This document shows positions 22,501 through 35,599 of a stretch of 64,000 nucleotides of DNA, piece by piece. This DNA comes from Phoenix dactylifera (lineage: Eukaryota > Streptophyta > Magnoliopsida > Arecales > Arecaceae), in the NCBI RefSeq assembly GCF_009389715.1, contig NW_024068223.1, forward strand, positions 1 to 64,000. The letters are read 5' to 3'. How positions within the stretch are numbered: position 1 is the first letter of the stretch; each line of letters begins with the position of its first letter. The notes below the pieces were generated by a model. It saw only the letters and a program-made list of their open reading frames with translations, made no database searches and was not told where the DNA came from. The position numbers were made by a program, and so were the translations under genes.

Positions 22501-25500
22501 CTTTTGGGTGATGTCTTCCAAATGTTTATCAACTCAGAAATAGCCAAGAAACTGGATGTGTCTGAGCAGATGTTCAAAGATGAAATGGATCTTGCAGAAA
22601 ACTTATATGAATCTGTTGTTAGTTCTGAGTTGGCTCTGGCAGATGATGTGTTCAGATCATTGCCTACACCCATTCTTTCTGATGATAAAGCAATTAAATC
22701 ACTGACTATAATTGTTGGAGATATACTAAGTGCTCTCAAACCACATTCTCTATCTGCATGTGATGGAATTTACTTAGATTGGCATCTGTTGCTGGAAGGA
22801 ACATGCAATCGTGAAATTTGCTCTACTTTTATGAGCATTCTAGAGGAGATTAGTTGTGAAGGGATACAATGTGATTTGCAAAACGAATCTCAGGAAGTGG
22901 TAGCTATTGACATTGGTTTCTTCGATGATTTTCAGGAAAGGGTAACTACATTATATTGCAATGAAGTACCAACTGAGCTCCATACAGGTTTCATGCTAGC
23001 TAGCAATCTGCATGCTAAATCTGAACTTACTCAGATGCTTAACGATGGAAATTATGAAACTAGCAGTTCAGAAAACAAAGGAACTAAGCCAAACATGAAT
23101 TCCGAAAGGATTTCTTCATTATTTGAGTCAACGTCACAATCCAGTGATCTCAACTTCTTCTTGGATGTGAGAAGAGGCACTCCTAGGATGAATTGTGAGG
23201 ATGGAACCATGAAGAGAACTTGTAGCAAAGTCACACAACCTGTTGCTTCTTTGAAAGAGCAATCCATTCCATGTATCATCCCTGAAGAAAAGTTCCAGAA
23301 GTGGGATATTGAAATCCATCAAATTAGCCTTTCAGATCTTATTTTAGGCCTTATTGATCATATTCACCATAGTTTTTTAGCCATCTTTGAAGAAAATGCT
23401 TATTTAAGAGAGAAAATATTGTTCAAAATGGCTAATTGTTTTGAAGTTTTAAGCCTTCCAAAGCAAAAGCTGCTGGGGCTGATTAATGAAAAATTTGCAA
23501 GCCAGTTCAACTTAGGCAGTAAGGATGAAGATGCCATGGCACTTGTTGGAATTTATGCTCTTAAGCAGTTGGCATATTACTTGTGCATTTTTGGTGTCCA
23601 TACTGCTCATCTATATCTATGCAATTTGACAAGAAGCATTGACTATATGGCAGAAAAATTAAGATGCCTCAAGTCCTTAATTGAAGATGTGCACTGGAAA
23701 GCTGAGAAGCAGTTAATTGAATCCCATCCATCGCTGTCTCATATTGAGAGTGTTCTTAGGTCAAATATTCACAATGACAAAAAGATACTGATTGTAGCCG
23801 AGAGAGTTTTTTGGTTGCCTTTGACTCGGAAATTAACTTCCATGAGGATAAAATCTCATGAAGTAAGGCATGCCAATTCATCTGCAAAACAATTTGGTTC
23901 TCTGGAAAATATTGAATTTACAAATTCTGTATTGGAAGGTCTGCTGCATTCAAAATGCCTATTGATATGCCACGAGTAAGTCCTGAAGGCTAGAAATAGA
24001 GGACGTTTTCATGTTGCAATTGCTGCTGATCAAATATCAAACTTATGCTATATTCTGGTTTTCTTGAACATTTAAAAAAATATAATTATAGTCAAGTGTT
24101 TCTGTATCTTTTTTTTTTCCTGATTTTATCATGGTCTTTCTTTACTTTCAGAATTTCTGAATAAAGATTTGTGCCGTGAACCTATTTCTTTCACCTTAAC
24201 AAATGTATCAGCAACATTTCCATAATCTCTCCCAAGTCATGTAGAATTATGTATTAGTCCTTGGGTGACTTGATTTGACTATGTTGAAAACTAACTTTGC
24301 TTTAACAGATTCAGGAGCTGCACATAAAGGACACTGACTGTTCTAGTTAAAGCTTGCTTTTCCTTCATATATGTTATATAGTTTCCCAATCTTCATTTCC
24401 TATGACTCTGTTTCAGCATTCAAACATTGGCTTTAGGACTACAAGTGACAAACATCAATGCGAAGCACTGACGGCGTTCATGCTCAACGATAAAATATCA
24501 AGTCTTATAAATAATTTCAGGAATATAGTTGGAAAAATCTAGTATCAAAACATTTAAGTGATTGTTTTTGTCTCTTAACTATTGAAGTACTTGAGAAGGA
24601 TAAAGCAATAGCAGTGCTTTGATTAAACGAATATCACCCACCTATTTAGTTAGCACATAGATTCAAATTCATGGGTCTCATAACCTTGTTCTTTATTTAT
24701 AAACATCTATTTATTTTCCTTGAATGGACTGGGATGGGGAAGTGGGGAACAAGGGTTGTTGATGCAGCCAAATAGACTTTAAGCACTAGCTCTTAGAGGC
24801 AAGGTCCGCAATATCGGTACCAGGTACTATATCGCTGTGTTATCAGTTCGGTACAGTACGGTATGGTACATCCCTATATCGAATAGCTCTCTAACTATTT
24901 TTCTCAATTTTCATTTCAGTATGTCTCGGTACATACCTCGGTATGCCTCGATACGGTTTCGTACATACCTCGGTACTCTCGGTACGGGGTGGTACATCTT
25001 GGTATGACGCAGTACGGAGCTTGTACTGACTTGAAGTTAAGTTTCGTACTAGTTTCCTCCTGGTACGGTACGATAGAGCTATTTTGGTAAGGGGTGTACC
25101 GTACTAGTTTCCTCTCTTAATTTCAGTAAGGGGTGTAATTTTCTTATTTATTTCTAAGTTAAGTTTCGTGTAGGTTTCCTCCCTTAATTTTACTGCTCCA
25201 TTTTGTGGAACCAATGATTTATAATGGAAGTCTTCTGATGCATGAAGTCAATTTTCAGAATGTATTTATTTATACTTTCAAGGATACATCTCCCAATATA
25301 CTGGTGCTACCTTGTTGAATGGTGTGCTCTAGGAAGGTATATGATGTTACCATTACATTATTGAGATATTTCTGCATATCCTTTGATACTTGTGTTTTCA
25401 ATACTCATGAATTTATGTGATAAGATGTCCATTCTAGGTTCATTTTGCTGTGGTTGTTGATACATGACAGAAAGCCCATATTGTTGAATGTTTTATGTTT

Positions 25501-28500
25501 CTTGGGTATATTAGATTTTTTATAACATGTTTTCTTTTCTTGTATTCACAAGGAATGTTTTGCCTTCATTTCCTTTTAACAAATTCAGCATCATCTTGGA
25601 ATATGGAGGTTCATATGGATCATCAAGATTATCCTCTATATGTCTAAATTTAGATGGTTTGCCTCGACTTCACTTCTTCCATGTTAAATTGGAACATCAT
25701 AATCTTCCTGCTTTGCTTTGTGAAGGCTTTGTATCCCAGCATCCCAAGTCTACAATGGTAATCCTCTTCCCTTATGTTTGTCTAACTTGTGGCTTGTCTA
25801 TTCATATCATGAAATAATTGATACTCTGAGAGTTTCTTATATAGTTGCTTCCTCACTTTGGAGTTCATCCAGAACAAATAATATAATATTATTGTTGACA
25901 TATTGTCTAGTCTGAGACTTTTGAGTTTCATATGATATATTAGTTACGGAGTGACTTTTCACCTTTATCTTCTTTTTCCCCATGAAGAAATTGTAAATGA
26001 TAGCCAAATGACATAGTGCTGGGGCAATCCTTGTGTTTATCTTGTTAAGGTTATAAATATCCTAGTAAATTAACAAGATGCATCAATCTTCATCTAATAT
26101 TGAGTAGAAAATTGTACTAGCGAAAAACAATGAGCCATCTTTCTTCTGAAGAAATTTTGTCTGAGAGCCAAATGACAAACTGCTGGGGCTACCCTTGCTT
26201 TTGATCTTGTTATGACTATAAATCTCCTGTTAAACTGACAAAACCTCATCAATCTTCATTTAGAGTTGGATAAAGCATTATACTACTCATCAACAACAAG
26301 CTGTGTCTCATGTACTTTGTGTGGCTTTTACCTGTCGCTTCTCCATCCATGTCTATTGGAAGGCAGCGAACTTCTTCAGAACTTCCTCTTACTGCTTGAA
26401 ATTGTGGCATTAACATCTTGGTAAAACCAATTCTAATATGAATGAATCATAATTCGTTTTATGCTTGGTTTCATACATCTTCTGATTTTATCCATCATAT
26501 TAGTAGAAACTGAAGTGTAATGGTGGGTCGTTGCTGGCTTGAAAAAAATGATGTGACCTTATATTTTTGAACCCCGTATGAAGAAATTTAATCTAGGGAG
26601 ATGGATATCATCACTTCAGTGACAGAAATTTCTCTTTGTTGGAAAGCACCAAAGTGATCTCTTACATCCAACTTAGGAGTAATATGGTGAATTTCAAAAT
26701 ACTTGTCTTTCTTTTCCATTTTATTCTGGTCCAGAAATTTACTATTGCATTTTAAATGACTTTTCTTTCTCATTGATCACACTTGTGGTTCTAGCACTTG
26801 GATATTTCAAGAGAGCTCAGCATCCATTCATATTCTTACAGTTCAATCCCTGGATTTTGGTTTAGGAAGCAGTCTCAGAATTCATGCCAAATCTGCAGAC
26901 GGTCCTGAACAGCCAGCACATGGTAGAAATCCTAAATTTTGTGCCAACAGAGGAGAAGAGTTGTGTTTCTTCTGCATCTGCAAATCAAGTAGATGACTCT
27001 CATGACGTTGAGTCTGTTAACATTCTGTTCCCAATGAGATCAAAGAATATAGAGTCGGTCATGCATTCCTTCCCTGATGTAGTCATCGTTGTTAATACCC
27101 AAAGTTGTAAAAAAAAAATGCTCATGTCTCGAAGGTCTTCATATCAAAAAATTTTAGCAATGGAGAAAGGGGGAGTGCAAGTTGTGGAGCGAGAAATAGA
27201 TCTACCTCTGGACCTAATCTTCAGTGCTGCAGTTTGCCTGGTATGGTATGAGGCTGGAATTTTTGGGGACAGCGTATCCCTGACATTAGAAACATCATCT
27301 GCTCCAATATTCGTGGAGAACATTGCTACCAACATTCTGATGTCGCTCAGTTTCGCTTTCAGTGGCTGCATACTGGTAAATGCATTTTCTGCCTTTTTTG
27401 TGAAGCTTAATATTTAGCATATGACCTGTAATTTTAAAGGAGTTCATAACTCGCCTTTTTCATTATGAGTATAATGTTCCAGACACTTGTTATGTTGGTC
27501 CTTCAGACCTCGGAAAGGTGATAAATAGCTTTCCAGGTTGACAAAGTTTTGTGGAACAATCTCACTGATGCCCAATGAGAAAGCACTAAAAATCAAAGAA
27601 AAAGTGCTCACAGAAGAAAGCTGTAGCATACCATATTTATAGGAAAGAACCACAAATCAAAAAGTTACAGTTAATGGATGGGAACTTTACTTCACAGCTG
27701 CAAAAGTTACAGTTAATGGATGAGTTGTTCCAGCTGAGACATTTTAGCTTATTCTGCAGCTTCGATTTTCTTTGTACTTGTTCAAACTCCCCAGCCTTGT
27801 TTTTACTATATGATCCTCCAGATATATCTAGTTCTTCTGCTGTCATCAAGTTATATTTCGTTACAAAATGACATACAATTGTGTCCATGATTTTCTTTTG
27901 CACATTTATGCCTACCAGATTTTTGAGGGAGGAAGCGACTTCCTTGCGGCCATAATGGAGTCGTCTGATACACTTTATGCAGCAGCTGCTAGCCTGGATA
28001 TGAATTTACAGTTATTTTGCTCATATATGCCTGAATCAACTGATGAGCTTATTCTGAACTGCATTAGGAATGTAACTAAGTTAGGTAGAGGTCTTTATCC
28101 AGCAATGCCTGAGTCAGAAACCCTTGGTGAATCATTTCTTACAAGGTTTCCTTCTATAAATCCATTCTCAGCTCATGCGATACTTTCATCTGGTGGTACG
28201 CTTGTGGAGGTTCTGGAGTGGTCGCATGAGCACAGAATTCGGGCTATTGGGAAATATCATGTATCGGATGAAAGCATTTCTCTGTTCAATACTCTCTGCA
28301 GATATGGGGAGATGGGAGAATCTAAATCTGTAATGACAGAATGTTCCTCTGCAGATTCAGATATCAATAGTGGCTTATTGCAGTCACCAAGGAAAAGGAA
28401 GAGGAATGCCTCTCGAACCTTTTCCATGCCTATCAATGATTTCTTCTCTGATGTGCCACTAAATGAAACAATTAATGAGATGCAGCTGCCTCAAGCTTTC

Positions 28501-29600
28501 CAGGCATATCACTTGAGAAAATTTTCTAATATCCAGAATAAATTGAGAAAGACTGAGGGCCACAGTTTAAGTAAAAGGCAGGCAGTGAACACCTCAACAA
28601 TAAGTAATCACGATGGGAATGACAAAGTTGGACGTGAGTATCTCAATCAAGATTTTAGTGATGAGGTCATGGATCATAGTTACACTTTGGATGAAATGTT
28701 TCCTTGCAAGTCAAAATCCTCAAGCTTCTTAAGGAGATCAGAATCAAGAAGTGAACCAGCAATCAGAAGTTCCCTTCCTACTAGCAGAGAAGCGTTTAAC
28801 ACAAACAGTCAGTGTACCTTCCCAACCTCTGCAGGGATCAACCATGACAAAAATAAATGGACTTCTTTAAAGGATCAAAATATAACTTTGGATGACAAAA
28901 TCTTTGAAAATACAGCCATGAAGTCCATAAAAAATGACATACATTTCAAACAGCAAGACTATTTGAAAGAGGATTTTATGCAGGACTGCACAAGAAATAT
29001 TCTTGGTTTATCAACTCAAGAAAGATTGCCACCACTTTACGGTGAGATTCCATACCCAAGTCCAAATCAATCAACCAGGCCGCAACAGGTCCCTGGATGG
29101 ACAATTGAACTTCTTCATAGGGTCAAGAAGAAGAGCAGAGGCCATCAGCAAACCTTGCCATGCAATACATGTCTCAATTGTACTCAGAGTTTGAAGAATA
29201 AAGATACACCTTCAAGAAGTCAAAGCCCCTCCATCTTTGACAGTTACAGGTACCAAGGAAGTACCCAAACTAAGCAAACTGTCAAGCCGAAGTGGAGGAA
29301 GGATATTAAGGTACAGCTGAATTCAAATAATGAGGAAAAGAAGTCATCCCTCATAAATCCAACATGGACCCCTATTGACAAGAGAGCAAGACAGGTATAT
29401 ATTGGTGAAACACTATAGCTGATTTTTACATTATTGGTTAATAATTTATGTGGTGTGAATAATGTTATTTGATAAAAATGCTGCAGAATCTGTCTTTCAT
29501 GAGAAATGGAAATGAAAAACAAAGCAAGCTGGTCTGGAGAAACAGAAATAGCCCTGTTACAGGTGGTAATCCGAGGAAAAGATACCGACAGGAAGGTTGA
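19533..29600 (+). CDS. SHOC1: SHORTAGE IN CHIASMATA 1 (XPF-like meiotic crossover protein)
   Basis: Nuclear meiotic ZMM protein; in Arabidopsis and rice it acts with the ERCC1-like partner PTD to make class I crossovers. Predicted exons: 19533-19859, 19945-20031, 20116-20187, 20287-20349, 20513-20587, 21955-23975, 25553-25757, 26866-27375, 27919-29394 and 29487-29600, giving 1649 aa with all phases consistent. It begins MRTRFLAADYFASQSPIETL, close to the family start. Five small exons precede the 2.0-kb exon 6. Residues about 951-1120 form the XPF-nuclease-like region (VVIVVNTQSCKKKM, then VVEREIDLPLDLIFSAAVCL); the classic XPF ERK-x3-D metal site is not intact. A helix-hairpin-helix-like segment (TRFPSINPFSAHAIL) lies near residue 1200. 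The C-terminal third is Ser/Lys-rich and probably disordered. Exon 6 splices directly to exon 7 across a 1.6-kb intron. Start choice rests on family resemblance and the nearby TATA box. Confidence 0.92.
24815..25110. repeat. GGTAC-rich degenerate repeat in SHOC1 intron 6
   Basis: Words such as GGTACGGTA, CGGTACAGTACGG and CTCGGTAC recur at short irregular spacing, often as near-palindromes. The patch differs from the AT-rich intron around it and is likely a small inserted repeat. Confidence 0.6.
25984..26310. repeat. Diverged ~164-bp tandem duplication in SHOC1 intron 7
   Basis: The block starting TGAAGAAATT at 25983 recurs at 26147. Both copies share AGCCAAATGACA, TGCTGGGGC, CTTGTTA and CATCAATCTTCAT in the same order. 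The copies are well diverged, so this is an old event. Confidence 0.7.
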
Positions 29601-30189
29601 TTGCCTGTTGTATAACAATGTGATGCAGTTCGTTTACTTTTGATAGATATCACTAGTTTCAGTCATTTAAACATCACTTGAACTCCTATGTATAAGTGAC
29701 TTGTAATTGGTTGATCATGTGACGTGTGAAGTTCTCTGCTGAAGATTGCACCTCGTAACACTAAAATGCAGCCAACTAAAAGCCAAAGTTTAAGGACCTA
29801 AAAGGAAAATAAATGACGATGAAGTATTTTGGCTCATTATTAAATGTAGATATTTTCTGCAACTAAATTTTGTCAAATGTTGATGTCCTGGGTCATACTT
29901 GAAGTGAAAGCTTGATAAAGGAATTTAAAATGGTACATTTTTTTTTAAAGCACTCGAACATCAGTATAAGACTTTGTATGCCACTCAATCAAATTTAACT
30001 GAAAGTTGTACATTTTTTCAACAGAGGAAGCCTATAGCATCCAAATGGAAAAAAAATAATATATATGGATGTACACGCTATATATCTCCTGGCATGCCCT
30101 AGTGGCCATGCAAGAACTGGATCTGCCATCTGGTGCATCCAGTTGCTTGCCTATACAGAAAACTCAATCTCAAATAAGCTAAATCAACA
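29601..30189. other. Spacer between convergent SHOC1 and NT-C2 genes
   Basis: This 589-bp stretch must hold both 3' UTRs. No other gene or repeat is seen in it. Confidence 0.6.
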
Positions 30190-33100
30190 CTAGTTCTTCA
30201 AAGCATTTTTAAGAGTCCGAATTGTTTTCACAAGCTGTTGCCTTTCACCTTCTACTTCTGCGAACTTCAGGCTTATCTCTGAATATCTTTCTTGCATGTC
30301 TTTTAGCTCAGCTTCCATTGATTCATTTTGTTTCTTCAGTACTTCCATTTCACTTAATGTTTCAGCCATATTATGCTGATTCCAGGTACAGGGTACAATG
30401 CTTCCCTCTTCTTTCTCTGAATTAGCTCCATTATTGCTGCAGAAATGTTTCACATTTGCAAGAAGAACATGTGTTTCTTATTCAAGGTCCTTTTTTTGTA
30501 AAATGCCGATAAATATTGACCAAATTCTCATGTTAATAAGGGAAAAATCCAGAAGGTAAGTAGTTCACAAATGTTTACCTTAAGACTAGTTCTTTGCTGG
30601 CACCATTTATATCACGTATGCATGCTTTATCTCCCATCCTGCGGCACCAATCGTAATCCTCATTCTTTTTGACATCATTGGTGCTAACAAACTTCAAGTT
30701 CTTAAGGGAATGCTTTCCCTTCTGCATTTTGCAATCAACTCATAATTAGTATGTATAGAGTCGAAGCACAGTTATCCATTCCATGACTTACATTGTTGTA
30801 TAAATTATACTAAAGCAGGATACCTGTACTTGGGCCATGTCGAATCTTTCAATATTTGTTAGTATGACCTTCCCATCTTCAGGTGTATCTCCAGCTTGTT
30901 TGTTAGAGAGATTGCCCTGACACCAGTGAAGTATGCATTAGGAACTTTAAACTACTAAATTAAAGATTGCTAGTTTGAATCCAGTCAGCAATATATTATC
31001 AAATGAGTTTTATTATGATGCTGTAGATATGCTTTCTTTGTTGAAATTAGACAGTATTTTGATTTTTGTATAATTTCAAAACATATGGAAAGAATAACAT
31101 CTACATCTGCATGCCTACCAAAAATTATTGTGAGAGGGAAAAAACCACTGGACATTGAGAGGGTTCCATGCACTCTGAATTTTTTTGGAGCAAGAATTCT
31201 TATCGTGCACTATGCAAGTTCCTAGCTTGATTGGCTAGTTTTAAAATTATGCTGAGCTTAAGTAAAAGGGAAGGTAGAACATATAAGTGTGTTTGTGAAT
31301 GTATTTATACATATATGTTTATGCATTTTTTGGTATGTGCGTGTTGTGTGTGGCTATGTTGTGCATGCTTTGGTCTATCCTTTTGTGCTTGCATAGGAAG
31401 CTAATATTGCTAGCAACTACTTTAGCACCACGTGGTGCTAGACCAGATCATTAAGCAATATTCATTACATTTGCATTTGTTGCCACATTGCTGTCCTCAG
31501 GTTTTCTCTCCATACTTGTGATCATGTCTTCCTTCTTCTGAAGGTCACTGCATAAGTCAGAAACTTGTTTCCTCAGGTTCTCTTTTTCTAACAGATCCTC
31601 AGACAAGGAAACTTTCAAGTCACCGATCTGCACTTTGTGGGTTTCTATCTCTGCATTCAGCATTCTGATCATTTTGTCTTTTCCATCCTTTATATGCCTA
31701 AGTTCATTCAGCTCTGCCAATTGTTTATTCAGTACCTCCTTGAATGACGTGATTTCTCTTGCTAGCAGATCTCGCTCCAAATCTTTATCGTGCAACAACT
31801 TCTCATTTACTTTAGTTGATGTCTTCAATAATTCCATCTCAGCTACCAGTTTTTCTTTCTGTTCTATCTGTTCAACAAGAAGATTTTTCTCTCTTTTAAG
31901 CTTTTCAATCTCAGCTCTGAGTAACAATAGTTCCTCTGAGGAAGCTTTTATCCTTGCTGCATCAGACTTCTTTTGATTCTCAAGCTCCTCACGTTTATCT
32001 TTAAGTTCCAGGAGTAGCCTATCAGTTTCCTTTGATTTGAAATCTATCAGGTTTAGTAGCTGTTGGGTTTTAACATGATACTGGCCTTTTACTGATGCAA
32101 GCTCTTCATTAGTTTTCTCTAATAGTTCTTCCACTTGGCTTTTTTGCAGACGCAATTCACTAGCTTCTTTTAGTGTTTTCATGACTAAATTCTCGTTTGC
32201 ATGAAATGTAGATGTCATTTGTTCAGATAGCCTTTTAAATTCCTCTTGGAGCCGTTCAGCTGTGCTAGCGTTGTTCCATCTTGTCTTCCTCAATGCCTCC
32301 TCTGCTTTTATGGCTTTCTTCTCTTGTTCTACTTTGGCTTGTGTTAGACTTGCTATATCTGCTTCAAATGCTTCAGCCTGACTCTGAAATTCTTTCTCCA
32401 AACTTTCAACATGGGCTTCAAGGTCATTGATTGTGGCTAGGTGTGCGGAACATTCATACTGCATCCTGAGTTGTTCTCGTAGCTGGCTCTGCTCCAGCTT
32501 TGAAGCTATGTCATGGTTTTCCTGTTTCAAAATCTCATAGTCCAGAGCGAGCTGTTCCATTTGCATTTCTAGGTCTTCACGATCTTTCTTGTACAATTCT
32601 ACTTCGCTGTTGAGGTCTATGATCTTCTTTTCCAGTGAAAATGCCAGTTTCATATCATCACCCTCCTTTACTAATACATCCAATGCAGCATATTGCTCTT
32701 CACCATCATGCCCAGAAGCTGTTTTGAGTAGCTCTTGTCTATGTTCAGAATTCTGCAGACGCAAGCGTCTTTTTCCATATTCCAGTTCTTGGAAATGCTC
32801 ATTGATTTCCTCCCTGATATCCACTTTGTTGCATTTACTGGAGGAGATTTCCCTATTTTTCTGTTCCAACAGTTCATCAAGATCTCTGACAGCAAGTAAC
32901 AGCTCAGAGTTAGCTTCTTGTGTCTTCTGAAGTTGCAAGCGGAGATTTGCATTCAGATTTTTCTCATGATTCAGCTCTTGTTTAATTTCTTCAAGCAGGG
33001 AACATGGATCTTCCCCATCAGGCTGCAACGTGCTTGTAAAATTTTTATCATCATTTGTTCTTTTCTGTGGGAACTTGAGTTCTTCGCATTCCCTCTTGAG

Positions 33101-35365
33101 TGCATCTCTTTCCTCTTTTAGGCCACTTATTTCTCTTGAAAGATCTTGCCCTCTCTTGCTTTCCTTAACAACTTGCTTTCTGAGAGTCTGCAGTTCCAGC
33201 TCTGACACTTCTACCTTTCTCGTCAAAGAAACAATATCACTTCTTAGTTTCTCAAGGGTTTCATCTGAGTCCAATCTTTCTCTCATCCCAGCCTCTCCTG
33301 AACTGTTTGTCGACCCATCCGTGCTTCCATCTGGAGCTGACGTCCCAGACCAGTCACCTGAGCTGGTCATCAGCTTTTGAGCATCACTGTTGCTGAGAAG
33401 TGACAGCAAACCAGGTGAATCCTGATGGATGTTGTTATGCTTGAGTCCATTTTCTTTTGGTGTATATACCGAACCAGTATCTGAGCCTGATGCTGATATA
33501 GCATCAAAGCTGTGAGATTTGCTGAGGTTGCCATTAGAATCATCATGAAGCGCCAAGTTTCTGCTGGATGAGAATTTCACTCGTGATTGACTGTTGATTA
33601 GGGAGGTGTCCTGGAAAAATTTAAAACCAAAGTTCAGAATCAGTCACTGAGCACTGTTCGTAAAAGGATGATAAAAACTGAATGAATTATATTTCATTTT
33701 TTTCATCTAAGCATTCTCTCGACCTGAACACATATTCTGTATTTGCAATCAGCTTCTTGAATCATTTTGACTCAAGGAAGTTCAAATATTATTATTATTT
33801 TTTTATTGAATGCAATGGGAAACGGGGACAGTATATTACGTTTTCAAATGTAACAATCCAAATTCACTTCACCATCATATGTTCTGTTTCAAGACTAAAG
33901 TAACAGAATCTCTGATTTTACATACAAAGTATACGCACGGAAAATGGTAAAGATCTAATTCAGAGCAGAATATGGATCATTACAAACGCTGGTTCCAAAA
34001 TTAAATTTTCGCCATAGAAAGTTGCCAATGGGAAATTCATATTTTCATTTTCCTTCTTCATTCACAATGCATCCTATGCACTACAAACCATAATTCTTCT
34101 ATTAAAGCATTAAGCATCAGCAAGCTTTACTTCTTTAATAATTTGCTGCTAGAAACAAGACTAGTGGAGGGGAAAACAGAAAACCTTAGATCCATATCCT
34201 TAAAAAGATTTAGCCTTACTTCCACAGAGTTGATTCCATTCGTGTCATCGACAGCCTTGGTGACTTCATCGTCATCGCACTTGCTCAACTGGCTCTGCAA
34301 CGTTCTGCGTTGCTGTCTGACTGTTGTATCTCCATTTTCGCTAGTTTCTCTGACCCATTCGAAAAATGATCAACTAATTAGCAAATATACCTTAAAACAG
34401 GAAAAGTAAATCACTGATACAATAGTTTCAGTCTTTCAGAGCAGTCAGACCATTACCTTCCCTCACCATTCCCCTGCAATCTCTGCAGCGTAACCTGTCA
34501 TTTGAGTTACAATCAAGCATCAGAAACTGCATACTTAACAACCAAATCCTCATGGCTCTCAGGTCACATGAAGCGTCTGAATAATTTCCCCCTTTTTTTT
34601 TCTTGTTTGCGAGGGTTGGGAAAAATGTGATGAGATTTAAGACATATTGGCATGCAATAAATATTGATCAGTTCTTTATATGAGGGGATGATGATCTGGT
34701 GGGAATCTTGTGATATCTCGGAGGTTTTTGGTACGAGAAAACAAATGAGAAATGAATGCAATGAATTCAAAAAATTGGGGAATGCTCACATGCAGTACCG
34801 CTCCTGTGTCCGATGCCTTGAGAGGGAGAGAAACAGAGGTAGGCTTAAACACCTCGGCATAATCCGCCAGATCAATGGCGACTTCTCCAATGACCTGAGC
34901 TTTGGTCGATCCCTGCAAGGCCATAACAAGTCAGCGACGTCGCAAAGAACTGTGTATAGAAATCGAAAAGGATCTCTCGTACCGTCGTCGAGACGAGGAA
35001 GTGGTAAACCTTCTCATTGACCCTTCCTGTTTTCGGATCATGGACTAATTTCACGGTTTCATAGATTGGATTTGCCCACCGACAGGTTCCCTCGATCACC
35101 GCAACCTTCTCCGATCTCACGGTCGGTCTTCCGACATCCACAGGAACCAAGGCTATCATCACCATCTCCCATCCGGCCCGAGGTATCTAAACCACTCGAC
35201 AACACAAAAAAAACCCAAGACATCCTTGAATCATTTTGCATTTAAAAGCGTGCAATTCTGGCACTAAATATTGATGATTCGCGTTACCTGGGTCGCCAGG
35301 AACTGGAATTTGAACACCGCTTTGACCTTGTTCTTCTCGCTCCGCCACCTCGCCGCCTTAAACAT
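30190..35365 (-). CDS. NT-C2 domain coiled-coil protein ('myosin heavy chain-related')
   Basis: CDS is complement of joined 30190-30436, 30579-30721, 30824-30916, 31469-33610, 34220-34349, 34457-34494, 34790-34912, 34983-35186 and 35288-35365, giving 1065 aa; phases agree at every junction. It starts MFKAARWRSEKNKVKAVFKF, the typical N-terminus of plant NT-C2 (EEIG1/EHBP1-type) proteins. The NT-C2 domain spans about residues 1-150 (PRAGWEMVMIALVPVDVGRP, then GEVAIDLADYAE). A Ser/Asp-rich linker follows to about 300, and then a long coiled coil from about 301 to 900 in one 2.1-kb exon. The last exon encodes the conserved tail MQERYSEISLKFAEVEGERQ and LKNALKN. The family is thought to link membranes with cytoskeleton or Rab proteins; plant functions are poorly known and it is not a true myosin motor. 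The donor ending the big exon (AAT/GTAATG) is weak; reading through would stop six codons later. Confidence 0.9.
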
Positions 35366-35551
35366 CTTCGACCAATTCCTCAACTCCTCATTCTTTCAGC
35401 CAACCCGGCAGCTCTCCGGTCGGCCTCCGGCGTCGCAATGCAGGAAAATAACCTCGTCCACTTCCTCACACCACCCAGCATTGCGACAAAGAGAAGCTCC
35501 GAAACCGGCTCTGTATCCTCCTCTGTCCTCCTCACTCCACCTGGAGAAAAC

Positions 35552-35555
<4 letters not shown>

Positions 35556-35590
<35 letters not shown>
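35556..35590. repeat. (AG)n microsatellite in NT-C2 gene leader/promoter
   Basis: About 35 bases of pure AG, 190 bases upstream of the NT-C2 start codon. On that gene's strand it is a CT run, a common plant leader feature. An A/G-rich patch follows at about 35865-35905. Confidence 0.9.
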
Positions 35591-35591
<1 letters not shown>

Positions 35592-35599
35592 GGAGCCTT

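Noticed and set aside
24354-24542. Possible extra SHOC1 exon after a good acceptor (near 24417)
   Set aside because: In the required phase it runs into a stop, while exon 6 joined directly to 25553 restores LLICHENVLPSF in frame.
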